Assembly (NCBI RefSeq): GCF_004799345.1
Contig: NZ_SSMC01000001.1
Span: forward strand, 744,001 to 808,000
Source: Robertkochia marina
Lineage (GTDB): Bacteria; Bacteroidota; Bacteroidia; Flavobacteriales; Flavobacteriaceae
Direction of reading: 5' to 3'
DNA: 64,000 nucleotides
Positions 23,301 to 31,200 of the stretch are shown here, one piece after another. The position numbers were made by a program, and so were the translations under genes. The stretch's first letter is position 1, and each line of letters starts with the position of its first letter. The notes under the pieces are model-generated. The model had not been told where the DNA came from and made no database searches. It worked only from the letters and a program-made list of their open reading frames with translations.

Positions 23301-23703
23301 ATACACCTACTACGTGAACGGGGAATACCGTGGCGATGATGCCGACTACCGTATTCGCGAAACCGGCACCTATGAGGTGGTTGTGGTGGATGCCAATGGT
23401 TGTGAGAACCGTGCTTCGATCTTTGTGGAGTTCTACGATATAGAGATCCCGAACTTCTTTACGCCCGACGGCGACAGTAATAACGACGTCTGGGGCCCCG
23501 GAAATTCTGAAGCCTACCCAAGTATTAAAACACGTGTTTATGACCGTTACGGACGAGTAGTGGGCGAAATGCGCGTGGGAGAGTTCTGGGATGGAACGTA
23601 CAATGGTGCACCGCTGCCTACCGGTGACTACTGGTACGTGATCAAATTTGACGAAGAAGAAGACGCAAGAGATTTTGTAGGGCATTTTACCCTATACAGA
23701 TAA
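11389..23703 (+). CDS. sprB: Giant gliding-motility adhesin, SprB type
   Basis: About 4,104 residues, the largest protein in the window. A longer frame opens at 11308, overlapping sprD, but the ATG at 11389 gives a proper signal peptide (hydrophobic LLLLACIIFASTFAF). A DUF11-like domain follows (about 85-190, PGQELLYNLEYENISGG). Next come over 20 SprB-type repeats of about 80-100 residues: a Cys-x-Gly-x-x-(D/N)-G start, a GGTPPYTY core and a DxNGC end. A jelly-roll-like insertion sits at about 835-1025. The last ~90 residues (IPNFFTPDGDSNNDVWG near 4020) form a type B T9SS C-terminal domain. Family knowledge: SprB is carried over the cell surface by the gliding motor and needs SprF for export. 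sprF starts 16 nt downstream. It may be the sprB ortholog or a close paralog. Confidence 0.88.
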   Translation: MNRNYTSLTNLLLLACIIFASTFAFKVTPQLLTKEQRSSWTEFTASVSDEFSDWSSDLSAGLSRISESVNLKEVFTPSSSEVNAAPALFATNVRLNKTVTNTGGGQLFYADPGQELLYNLEYENISGGPLSGVSIADILPTGLEFVSASPAPSSNNNGNLTFNLGNLGANASGTISIRVRVSADPAIFRDGCANAISNTATVTSNGLTEDSYNSATATTQEPSVFYVNPDELNYTRTEAICAGNATLTAAPGFDTYIWTRNGAQVGAGQTLNVTSAGTFTVEKTVNDCNGQQFTYFETINVIDALTITNPIINYADDIDTNPNNGDRIPSILLCGTETSRALFSGFADSAESITWTQAGVGVVSTTDTFVVSQEGSYTLRIVFDGGCQDTYEFNVYNGQLNASTSYSSYSTSSLGSITIDAGGIGPEYTYTVTDQTNNTFTYGPTKENTHTFESLTDGVYDVLVTSDSGCSFTDTITIPDNNDIIFEVTLETDRGNNVTCDRVQVQIRRNLLNQNGQTPFQFAVWSFNGVPLYDSLAEVPFESLPANQTTIYEFDYIGEGTYQFITRDKNGKYALSNALAVELDPLYEFYLDTTDVLCYGEENGVVEFQFTNQTTGNNNREREIIATLFQLNEDGTRTQLGASNQSGVFPNLAAGDYQMEVEIFIKNNTSCTFTRNFTINQPDAPLEAFAGVITDASCIQGEQGSIVKISNPTGGTPPYQFEFPSTGLTSDNEGIMYNDGTVAVVDANGCRFEMPVDVNAADEIPVITPDLTYTCDGLGTVTLNATLSDSSLIYEYEYSMNGQLPVTDNVFPDLAPGNYSFRVYYENTTPDNPTPGILFENSFGTGSNTSLLDVNGDYTYQPQDAGQQLSPGQYVVTSNLQSGGSLISPVDPSGGRYLAINANSIQGSAAVIYDRMIEDIAGGADLTIDLSTINLLPSSSSACDPEVILEVLDVTGTQVDQVSLGAIANDQAWHRNTVTLNTAGNNQLQFRIKYGNSCTDPASNALAFDNLRIYQTPEICTAFVEVAVVVQDNQAFAGSIISTQDVTCFGGNDGTITFDLINYDINASYQYSVDNGVTWNDITLDPALTGPQPVTVGIGLTSGSYEIMVRNIDDPTCDFTIDQIVDIVQPQPVESTADVTSGALCDGSSAVIEVTPTGGTPPYSVTLVNSAGASIGPRTGSGTVNFVNVAPGDYDVQVTDANGCVNQDTETITITQPEQLDVSVVAENCYNGSDNRIRVTVNNPEDRNYEFSLDGVNFVSPDPATPNEYVFDQNIDQLSYTVYVRDALNCTYEETLTLNPALTLTATGGVLPSCGGSVNINASANGGDGNYVFAVVPSGTTPADTDYNASNSTFSATAAGFYDVYVRDRNGTPVFCETMTTVEVTQDPALTFGLDPVNIDCNGGNNGSIRVINLTGGTPPYTYSINGGASQTSDVFNNLSAGYHEVTVTDSEGCSITEGITLTEPDALTIGLAETVAYDCSNNGATIQATAGGGSGAYEFSLNGGAWVTNGTATYDFTDVTDGTHVIRVRDAAANTCSEQASIIVAPLPAEPTLTPTVSYDCTGGGIITVDPADASYTYTLYDNSGGVIATQPGNNVFTAQAAGTYNVEVTYGPNCTTSAPVVINAGQNATASVTAITNVSCNGLSDGSLTFGVSNFAVTSGYQYRVNGGAWIASTNTSETINGLSAGPVSIDVQFDITGTCVITLNENIVEPTPVSVTATATDMTCSNGEVSTITAVATGGSGSYEYSIDGGSTYQTTNTFDITGAINAGTYTIEVRDVNGCVATTDVTIVPNEAVAFTLSPVICATPSNAGEISVAITAGNGNYVVSIDGGPFVSPNVDATNHTFTNVGDGPHTITVRDAYGCEDTQNVTLSSQISANATITKELDCSTSPDGQITVNINGGLADFSYQVSVDGAPYGASTNVGVGNTSFTYSYTNPAATTTYQFQITDSAGCITETGVITVEPITNPFATATVEPISCASNDDGVIIINVDNTVGSAPYEISFEGGLFTAQTVYTGLAAGTYNYTVRDSNGCTYDGNATIDPVDPIVLGLSANPVTCGPSGNILGSVDATISSGGTAPFNYYLYDSTNTLINQINNSSNTTENFPGLDYGFYYVQVEDANGCESTIGSVNVLAAPFLSLNAIVAAPDCPTGGSAQITASNGSSDYSFEIYGSGIGPDIEVAGPGPNEETATFNNLTPGVTYTFRATDNSNGCTSYVEVAIPPLTTMSITGTTTDVTCNTNGNGVLNFEVTDYDSFTTQLNYEVVNRYTLTPVVGTGTYIGNLPADASNITSGTINDIPPGDYTLIITENDGTQCSAVFDFRITEPTAVGIDLLSQTNANCNIGAQVVVRGRGGTAPYTYAFVQDGVAPVAGDYTPSASAVLDPAININWDVWVMDTNGCTESLDVTIAADPDVTISLLTPPDQCANGSYTFEVAGTGLGTLEYSIGTGFQTSGTFTVNTPGTYTVTVRDENGCTDTVDVEIFEPLRLDTVLIEGLDCEVGDEDAEFSFEISGGTSATLSNMTYSIDGPAGYTDIIGASFSTNPEIITNANVAGDYLITVVDGFTNCQVTATVNVPTLVQPAANVIAHTDVTCFGADDGTISVSAVDNGIGPFTFAITSASDGSVTSPIAPATAGGYNAEFTNLAGSLTGITYTITVTSTTNNCFTTVQETILEPEELTGISAVVTEFACTAGNSENAARIVVTGVTGGTGSGTYTYEFINDATSTTVQRGPGNELIWSDTNGGSFTINVTDENGCPVSTNATIAPFVELQDVALLPTNPSCNNNDGSIEVNVTLNPATASAQLTYELFLTSDLTTSIADFTGSANTTETFGALAAGDYVVRVTNDITNCYIEQAVSLSAPDPFGVEAQVTQQVACVGDNALLDIVVTDYTGTYDWVIYEAGTTNIVDSGDNTNSSGIAVAAGDYDLEVTQTAFPLCVETDSFTIEEPATPLQANVRYEDPTCEQGGFIEIFDVTGGWGGYEYYIGTAATPTYTANPRLDNPLTATTYYVWVRDAEGCEFDLGTVTLTEPLPPAIVGTSVPDSCDPTNGFDLTIELDPLQLGLPPYTVMVDNLEYNNVPLDASGTSITISGLTPGDHDIQVIDANGCTDAVATPITITPFEFDLTPVSGITCAADGVIEISNLTGSGNYYYVIEYEDGTRADAGNMPSTGIIWPNADQPGVYNVEVSDLTLGCSVNYDVEIPVIPDPLLEIISVTDQTCDTGADGEIIVRATQGTPPFTFEITSASDGSVTTPIPADAGSSGNTATFSGLPGSTAGITYTVTVTDANNCPVTIDATINAPAPIVVPTPVVTPFGCDPGSNAANYARVTVDPSLITGGSTSFVRYVFTYGTITQDSSNPEFIFTDLAGGTVDVAVYDSNGCLGTTSATVAPFNAISNPVIQSLSTATCDTGESIQVSVTVTDPLNVQLEYTLTDTAGNPANDFFGNPVAPIVSSNTTETFSNIPVGAYFVNIRNIDTGCEVSEGFTVQEPNTFVLTALQTDPACFGEANGTVTLTMIDTFQGDGDQAGAFTYEITNMDDGTVYGPYTSSGAVELVPDTFPAGNYEVTATINGLNCEVTAPPFSITQPLTPLTATIEEVANVTCTNDKGEIYVDAEGSYPYYNIDLYFNGVLYQSVTNVDGYVFTGLSEGIYTAVISDQEGCAFTTVEETLVRPEFITADFGSEPATCNGAFTGQAFVTNVLGGAGEGSYWYTLMDAGQNPISETVQDPLFTDLAAGTYYIEISDAWSCDYIAGPIVVAEPPAIVITTTDQPNVVCFGTTDGYYEFNITGGTAPFTAALYHPDSDTPVDSLSGLGLAETATFWDLEGDVDYRIVVTDANTCTNEITFMIPTGPDLSAAVNVVYECSTNLPENYIEVTLTNSAMDISEVLYALNTDDINQAVLFDEIIDGRGIVRNVPAGAGQYVTIFHEGCSQIMPAEEYFEIIDYQPLELSLSNEQLNVIDFNATGGQPPYTYYVNGEYRGDDADYRIRETGTYEVVVVDANGCENRASIFVEFYDIEIPNFFTPDGDSNNDVWGPGNSEAYPSIKTRVYDRYGRVVGEMRVGEFWDGTYNGAPLPTGDYWYVIKFDEEEDARDFVGHFTLYR

Positions 23704-23705
23704 CG

Positions 23706-23713
23706 AAAGGAGG
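23706..23713 (+). promoter_or_regulatory. Strong Shine-Dalgarno sequence of sprF copy 1
   Basis: AAAGGAGG lies 6 nt before the first ATG of sprF. The other genes of this operon show no such site, in line with the usual lack of Shine-Dalgarno sequences in Bacteroidota. It may lift translation of the barrel relative to the giant adhesin upstream. Confidence 0.8.
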
Positions 23714-23719
23714 ATTACC

Positions 23720-24682
23720 ATGATGAAAAAACTTATTTATGCTGCCATCGCCCTGCTCGGAATCACAGCTTCAGCCCAGGAGCTTACCCTTCCGACCTTT
23801 ACCCAGTACACCTCAGACAATGAGTTTGTGATCTCGCCCACCTACGCGGGCATCGGAGACTTTGTGAAGGTGAGAGGAAATGCCCTGACCCAATGGGTGG
23901 GTATCCGGGATGCGCCCGATACCCAGACCCTGGTAGGAGATGTACGTTTAGGACAACGCTCCGGTACCGGGGTGCTGTTCTATAACGACCGTAACGGCTT
24001 TACCAGCCAGATGGGGGCACGCCTGTCGTTTGCCCACCACCTGACCCTGAATAATATGGATGATAAGTTCCTCTCGTTCGGGTTGTCGTACAACGTAAAC
24101 CAGTTTCGTATAGACATCAACCAGTTTGACCCCAATGCCGATCCTTCGATCACGGACGACAGGGCTACGACCAACCACAACTTTGATGTGGGGATACTCT
24201 ACCGTCACGGAAGCTTCTTTGCGAGCCTGAATGCGGCGAATATTCTGAATAAAGACCTGAATGTATTTGCCATTTCAGAGCCTAACCGTTTGAGAAACTA
24301 CTACCTCTATACCGGGTATCGCTACAAGGAGAAGATCACCTCGAGCTGGGAGTACGAACCCTCGGTGTTCTTCCAGTTGTTTGAGAGTGACGGACGTTCG
24401 AGTACCGATGTGAACTTCAAGGTACGTTACTGGAAGTTCCAGGATGAGCGTGATGAGGAGTACTACTGGTTCGGGCTTACGTATCGTTTCCTGAACGATC
24501 AGTTCCTGAATCCGTGGAATATCGGCCCCATGGGCGGCCTGAAAAAAGGAGGCTTCTACGTAGGGTACTCTTACCAGGTGATCTTTAACGAGATCCAGCT
24601 CTACAGTACCGGAACCCACGTGTTAACGGTGGGGGTAGACCTGTTCCAGGGAGTGAGTAATTGTAAATGTACCATGAGATAA
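23720..24682 (+). CDS. sprF: PorP/SprF family type IX secretion outer-membrane protein (copy 1)
   Basis: A 320-residue PorP/SprF protein with a signal peptide (cut after SASAQ) and the family opening LPTFTQYTSDNEFVISPTYAG. A beta-barrel fills the rest and ends in an aromatic-rich strand region. In F. johnsoniae SprF is needed to export SprB, and type B C-terminal domains go with SprF-like partners. The gene starts 16 nt after the sprB stop, and its terminator lies 44 nt downstream. It differs from the copy at 31615 by only five residues: two in the body (Ile/Leu and Gly/Arg in DVGILYRHG) and three in the signal peptide. Confidence 0.93.
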   Translation: MMKKLIYAAIALLGITASAQELTLPTFTQYTSDNEFVISPTYAGIGDFVKVRGNALTQWVGIRDAPDTQTLVGDVRLGQRSGTGVLFYNDRNGFTSQMGARLSFAHHLTLNNMDDKFLSFGLSYNVNQFRIDINQFDPNADPSITDDRATTNHNFDVGILYRHGSFFASLNAANILNKDLNVFAISEPNRLRNYYLYTGYRYKEKITSSWEYEPSVFFQLFESDGRSSTDVNFKVRYWKFQDERDEEYYWFGLTYRFLNDQFLNPWNIGPMGGLKKGGFYVGYSYQVIFNEIQLYSTGTHVLTVGVDLFQGVSNCKCTMR

Positions 24683-24725
24683 TAATCCCTGATAAGACGA
24701 CTAACAGTTTTATTACTAAATACTT

Positions 24726-24759
24726 AACCCTTCTTTGTGTTTCAAAGAGGGGTTTTTTT
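24726..24759 (+). terminator. Terminator of the sprC-sprD-sprB-sprF unit
   Basis: A 12-bp stem (AACCCTTCTTTG against CAAAGAGGGGTT, one G-T pair) followed by seven T, 44 nt after the sprF stop. It suggests that the second adhesin gene has its own promoter. Confidence 0.85.
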
Positions 24760-25238
24760 ATGACTTCAGGTAAGATTTTACCCTTGAAGAAGTTTTCACC
24801 CGGTTCGATCAGTGTATTTCATCGATTAAATGTAAAATACTTACGTCGAAATGCACTAAACATCTCAAAATTATCGTATAATTACTACATAATGAGAGAT
24901 TTAAATTTATGAACCCATAACCACCAAGCCTATAAACAACATTACGCTATCCACAAATCTTTATCGGGAACGAATCTTTATCAGAAGTTAATGGCAAATC
25001 AGTGAACCGTCCTGCCTTCTTTTCCAGGCAATTTCACTACCCGTAACCTGCTGCCATTCTTTCTGCGCCATTAATGATTCCTTTACTAGGGTAAGTCGAG
25101 TTTAGTCATTATGCCCTGAACCTACAAAGACTTTCTTCTTATCCTGTCTAAGGATTCTTCAACGTTCTGAAAATATTATGGATGCTGATCATTAACTGCA
25201 AGAAGCCCCAACTCTTGTGATTATAAAATCATCATGCT
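24760..25238. other. Gene-free stretch upstream of the second adhesin
   Basis: 479 nt between the terminator and the second adhesin gene. Short frames here have no coding character. I see no TAnnTTTG box close to the ATG at 25239 and no clear hairpin. The promoter of the second adhesin should lie in this stretch, but I cannot place it. Confidence 0.6.
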
Positions 25239-28200
25239 ATGAACGCGACAACTACCTACTTCAAAAAAATGATCCTGTTTGCCTGCTTACTATGGGCGGG
25301 AATCGGGTCTTTAACTGCACAGATCGGAAGACCCTTTGAACAGCGTTTTACTACCAATGTGAGAGGAGAATTGGTCATGCTGGCCAATAACATTCTTAAT
25401 CCGTCAAATGACCCTAATTCAGATTATAACGGGAATCAGGACAACAATAATGTTGATGTTGCCTATATAGACATCGACGGTGACCCTGCCACCTTCAGCT
25501 CATCCAGTTCTGATCTTTATCTTGATGGCTGTACCCGTATTGTTTATGCCGGGTTGTATTGGTCAGCCATCTACCCTCACGATATGGATGAATCAACACC
25601 TCCCAGAGATGATTATGACCAGGTTAAGTTCATGGTGCCGGGTCAACCCTATATAGACCTCCTGGCAGATTGGAAGTATTATGGCTCTCCCACCAACCGG
25701 GCTAACGAGACATCCTATGTTTGTTACAAAGATGTAACCGATGTGGTTACGGCCTTACCGGATCCTAACGGTACCTATATGTTGGCCAATATCCGGGCCA
25801 ACCAGGGTACAAAGAACGGGGGTTCAGGAGGAGGATGGATCCTGGTACTGGTGTATGAAGACCCTAACCTTCCCGGAAGATATATCTCAACCTTTGATGG
25901 TTATGCTGCGGTTGGAGGTAGTGGGAGTAATAATATCCAGGATTTCAGCTACAGCGGTTTTCAAACCATTCCCAATGGTCCGGTTCGCGCCCGATTGGGA
26001 GTTGGAGCCCTGGAAGGCGATTATGGAAAGGTAAATGACCGAATGGAGATTCGGGCCGATGGCAATGCCACCTTTACGGCACTGCGAAATGATGTGGGTG
26101 CAACCAACAACTTCTTTAACAGTAGTATTACCGTAGATGGGAATAATGTGACCACCAGGCAGCCTGCAGGGATAAATGCCCTTGGCTTTGATGCCGATAT
26201 CTTTGATCTTGACAACCCTAACAACAGTGTTATCAGTAATGATGAAACAGGTTTAACAGCGAGGGTGGAAACCACCGGAGATGGTTATGGAGTATTTCTG
26301 AATACCCTTTCTATCGATATTATTGAGCCCAACATTCAGCTTACCAAGATCGTAGAAGACCTCACGGGAAATGATATTACAGGCGGGAATGTCACCCTCG
26401 GTCAGGAAATGTACTACGTACTAACCTTCGACAATGTTGGGAATGATGACGGTACAGATTTTTCTATAAGAGACAAGCTCCCCATAAACGTAGACCCTTT
26501 ATTGGATGAACTGGCCTATGATTCCAACGGGGATGTCATTGATGTGCAATACGACGAGGAGAATCATGAATTGACCTTTCAAATTCCGGATTCCTATATC
26601 GAGATCGAAGATGGCAGTTATTCTATCAGGATAAAGGTGAAGGTATTGGAAGACTGTTATGGGTTGCGGGATGCCTGTTCTAATATCATAGAGAACCTGG
26701 CCTACGCTACCTATCGGGGTGTAATAAACGATAACCAGATCACCGATGACCCCAGTGTGAGTCGGTTCAACAACTGCGGATTTCCTACCCCGGGCTCTAC
26801 CAACTTCCTGGTTGGCCTGGAAGATTGTGACTTTGAAAGAGATGAATACCTCTGTGGCTCCAGTATTGAATTGACTGCAGGTAGCGGGTACATTGCCTAT
26901 CAATGGCAGCGGGGTGATGGCAACGGAAACTTTACCGATATTGCCGGAGCCACCGGACAAACTTTTACTGCTACAGGGTTCGGTACGTATAGGGTGGTAA
27001 AGACCGCCCCACAACCATGTATCTCTGACGAGGAGACCATTAACGTGGTACCCTTCAGCAACAATGCCGTGAATCCTTTTATTGCCATTGCCGATGAGGT
27101 GGTTACCTGTCCGAACGATGGGAGCGACCTTCCTAAATTCTACCTGTGCGGGGCCAATGACGATCGGTTCTTAGATATTTCCTTTAACGATGCCCGGTCT
27201 TTTGAATGGCAGCGATTGGACGGTGGTTGTGCTGATGAAGCCTCTGACGACTGTCCCACCCGTGGTAATACCTGTACCTGGACCACCGTATCAACCGAAG
27301 AAGATTATACCCTGGAAGGTCCGGGTGAATACCGCCTCGTGGTAGTCTATCAGAACGGCTGTTTTAATCGTTTTCCTTTTAAGGCCTATGAAAATACCCT
27401 GGATCCGGAGGTCAACTCCAGAGACATCCTTTGTGCCACTCCGGGTAACATTACCATCACCAATGTACCAGCAGGGTATGAGTACGCCTTGACCGCAGAT
27501 CCCGCAGGTTTTGATGCCAATGCCGCCAACTGGCAAATGGCAAATACCTTTGACATAACCACTCCGGGGGTGTACACCGTATTTATTCGTCAGGCCGGAA
27601 ATGATCCGGGTGTTGACGGAAGACAGCCTTGTCTGTTCACAGTCCCTGATATTGCGATCACAGCGAGAAACGTTATCACTAATGTGGCGGTTACCAACCC
27701 TGCCTGTCCCACGGGATTCGGTAGCATCACGATAACCATTAACAATGCCGAACCCCAGTATACCTACACCCTCTTAGATGATGCCGGAGTTACGGTTGAT
27801 GTATTTGGACCTGATAACGACAACAACTACACCTTTAACAACTTAGCGGTGGGTGATTATAGCGTCATTGCGGAAACGGCAGATGGTTGTTCCTATACCG
27901 AAAATGTGAGTATTGTAAGTGATTCTGATCTTGATATAACTGCTTTGGTTGAGCAGCAGATCATTTGTGAAGCCAATGGCTTGATCAGGCTGAATGCAAC
28001 GGGAGGGTTACAACCGTATTTCTTTGCTGTCTGGAGCTATACCCCTGCCCCCGGTGCATCAGCCCCGGCCATTAATTACAGTAGCATAGATGACATTCCA
28101 TCGAATGCCTTCACGAGAAATGAAGATTTTCAGGTGGCACTCGGGGCTGAAGGGACCTATGAATTTGTGGTCGTTGACCGAAACAACTGTGCAGCCTTCT

Positions 28201-31200
28201 CGAACCTTGTAGAGATCATGGCATCGCCGGTAACAGAATATACGGTTGATAGTGGTGACGTAACGTGTTTTGGTGCTGACAACGGTTACGTAACCATTGA
28301 TGTAGTTGCAGGAACGGGAGGTAACAGCCAAACCTATGAGCTGGAATATCCCGATGGCATCATCCTTAGAAATGATTCAGGGAATTTTCAAAACCTGCCG
28401 GCCGGACAATACATTTTGACAGCCACCGATACCAATGGGTGTATCTTTTCCGAAACTATCGATATAGATCAACCTACAGAAATAACCTATACTTTATCTG
28501 ATGAACAAATAAGTTGTGCCACCGGGTCTCTGGGAAGTATTACGGTAGAAAATGTGAACGGAGGCATTCCTCAATATACCTATACCCTGACACGTCAGGA
28601 TGGCTTTAATTTGTCTTACACAACTGTTTCTGCCCCTGCAGAATCACACACCTTTACAGATCTTGATTATGGTGTTTACTATGTGGAGGTGACGGATATT
28701 CAGGGATGTGCTGGAGGACCGCCAACAGAAGTAATTATCGCCACGCCGCCGGATGACTTGATCATAGATACTTCAACACCGACCCTTGACTGTAGCGCAG
28801 GGGGAACATCGGTGGTAAGCGTCTCCTCAACCCTGACAGGTAGCGGCAGCTATGAGTTTGCTATTCTGGAGAGTTATACCGCACCTTATTCAACAAACTA
28901 CCAGGTGCCAGATACCCCCGGAGGGGATATAAAAACATTTACCGGGTTAACCCCGGGGGTTACCTATACCTTTGTGGTACACGACCTGGTAACAGATTGC
29001 TATTATTTTGAAACAGCAACCGGACCTGTAGACAGTCCATCTGCTATGAGTCACGCCCTTGACCTGGTGAGAAACGTAACCTGTTTTGGTGCTGCCGACG
29101 GAAGTGTAGATTTCACCGTAACCGGTTATGATTCTTTAACCACGGATATTGCCTATGAGGTATTTGTCCCTGAAACCAATGCGTCCACCGGGGTAGTTGG
29201 CAGTGTTCCCAGGTCGGGATCGGCCACTTCAGGAACCATTAGCGGTTTACCTCCGGGCACCTATTATATTTTATTTTCAGAGGTGGGAGGCAGCTATGAT
29301 GCCTGTTCGGTGAGCTCTGTGGCGTTTGAGATCACCCAATCAATCAGCCTGCTGTCAATGGATGCTGAGGTTTCTCAAACGCCAACCTGTACCTCGCTTG
29401 GTGCCATTATCACCTATGCTTCAGGAGGAACAGCCCCGTATGAATACCAGCTTTCTGAAGTTTCCACCGTGCCGGAAACCATTGTGGTGACTTTTGGTCC
29501 GGCTTCGGAGTTTACAGGACTTCCCGGCGGACAATACCGGGTGACGGTAAGAGATGCCTTAGGCTGTGAGGTTGTTCAGGATGTATCAATGGTGGCACCG
29601 AACCCTATTTCAGCAGGAATGCCATCGGCTACCCCCATACTTTGTGCAGGCGATTCTTCCGCCTCCATAGTTTTAGATGCCTCAAGTATAAGTGGAGGAT
29701 TGCCCGAACTGGATCCTGCTGCCCGTTACCTCTATACGCTGAATTACCTCGATGCTTCCGGTGCAAACATCCTGTTCAGTACAGCACCGCTTTTTGACGG
29801 AACCTTTACGAACCTGGGGGCTGGGAATTACAGTGTTACCGTGACTGATGGTTGGGGTTGTGAAGATACAACGGCTCCGATCACTATTGCAGAACCTGAG
29901 GAGGTAAGGGCACAGCTTCGCCTGGAAACGGTTAACACCTGTCTGGATGATGCCACCATTACCCTGACAGCTTCAGGAGGTACCGCCCCCTATAGTTACG
30001 CTGCCACACCCTCAGGTAGTTTTATACCCTTTACCGGAAGTTCCATCACCCTTACGGTTCCTGCCGGCGAGTACAGCTACTTTGTAAGAGATGCCAACGG
30101 GTGTATTGCTGAAATAACCAATACGGTGAGTATTGAAGAGGTGGCCCCCATCGAGATCGATGCTGAGATCGCTGCCGATGCCAGCTGTTACCAGGAAGCC
30201 ACGGGCTTTATCCAGGTAAGAGCCACCGGCGGGTTAGGAAATTATGTATATACCCTCCTAGACGAGACCATGGATACCAATAACCCGGTGCGACCTGCAC
30301 AAACCTCCAATGTATTTGATGATCTGTTAGCCGGAGTGTACTATGTAAGGGTAGACAGTGAAGACTGTAATGAAGTGCTTCGCGTTGAACTGGGAGAAGG
30401 AAATCCGATCTCAGCCAGTGAACCCATCGTAACCCAGCCCGCCTGTGCAGAAGAATACGGTGCTATAGAGGTGCAACTGGAAGGAGGAACCGGGATCTAT
30501 CAATATGCCATCTCTCCGCGTTTGGACCAATTTCAGGATCAGAATGTTTTCTATGACCTGGAACCGGGTACTTATACCATTATTGCCCAGGACTCCAACG
30601 GGTGTCTGCCTTTTATCTTTGAAGTGGATATCGTAGCTCCTGCTCCTTTATTATTGACTCCCGAGATCATTTCAGAGGAATATTGTGAAGGGGAAGATTC
30701 AGGGATCATTTCACTGGATATTACCGGGGGTACAGCTCCCTATTTCACTTCCTTAAATTCTAATAATCCGGACGATTTTGTGGAAGGACAGACCTTGTTT
30801 GAAGGACTTTCAGGAGGAGAAACCTATACCATTTTTGTAAGAGATGCCAATGGATGTGAGCAGAACGTTTCTATAACCTTACAAGCTCCCGTGCCTTTAG
30901 ACCCGCTTGTTGAAGTGGTGTATACCTGTATAGGCAATACTTCCAGCAATGAGGTGATCGTAAGTGTAAGTGATCCATCCATTACCGATGTGATCTATAA
31001 CCTGGATGGCGGACCGGATCAGTTTGAAACTGTTTTTGTGGATGTGGCTCCAGGCCCTCACACTATAACAGCAAGCTATGAGGGGTGTGTGAGAACCATC
31101 GACTTTGAGATCGATGCTATTGAACCCCTGGAACTATCGCTTGCCAATGAAGAGTTTAACCTCATAGAAATGAGTGCCGTTGGCGGAGTACCTCCCTATA

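Larger units (their letters stand above)
23413..24682 (+). repeat. Duplicated adhesin C-terminal domain plus sprF block, copy 1
   Basis: The end of the first adhesin gene and all of sprF match 31308-32577 with exactly the same length (1,270 nt, no indels). Identity is patchy: 83 nt identical at the left end (23413-23495), a diverged stretch with about 14 changes in 70 residues, then the last 473 nt (24210-24682) with no difference that I can find. Sequence on both sides of the block is unrelated. This is best explained by duplication followed by gene conversion. Confidence 0.92.

Noticed and set aside
23053-23685. 210-codon open frame opposite the end of sprB
   Set aside because: Antisense to the conserved sorting domain. 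Its openness follows from the codon use of the real gene.
11389-23703. Repeats in the adhesin considered as a CRISPR array or satellite
   Set aside because: The units are about 80-100 codons long, similar at protein level only and in frame. There are no short identical repeats with unique spacers and no cas genes.
24667-24912. 81-codon plus-strand frame after sprF copy 1
   Set aside because: It begins inside sprF, runs through the terminator at 24726-24759 and has no protein-like composition.
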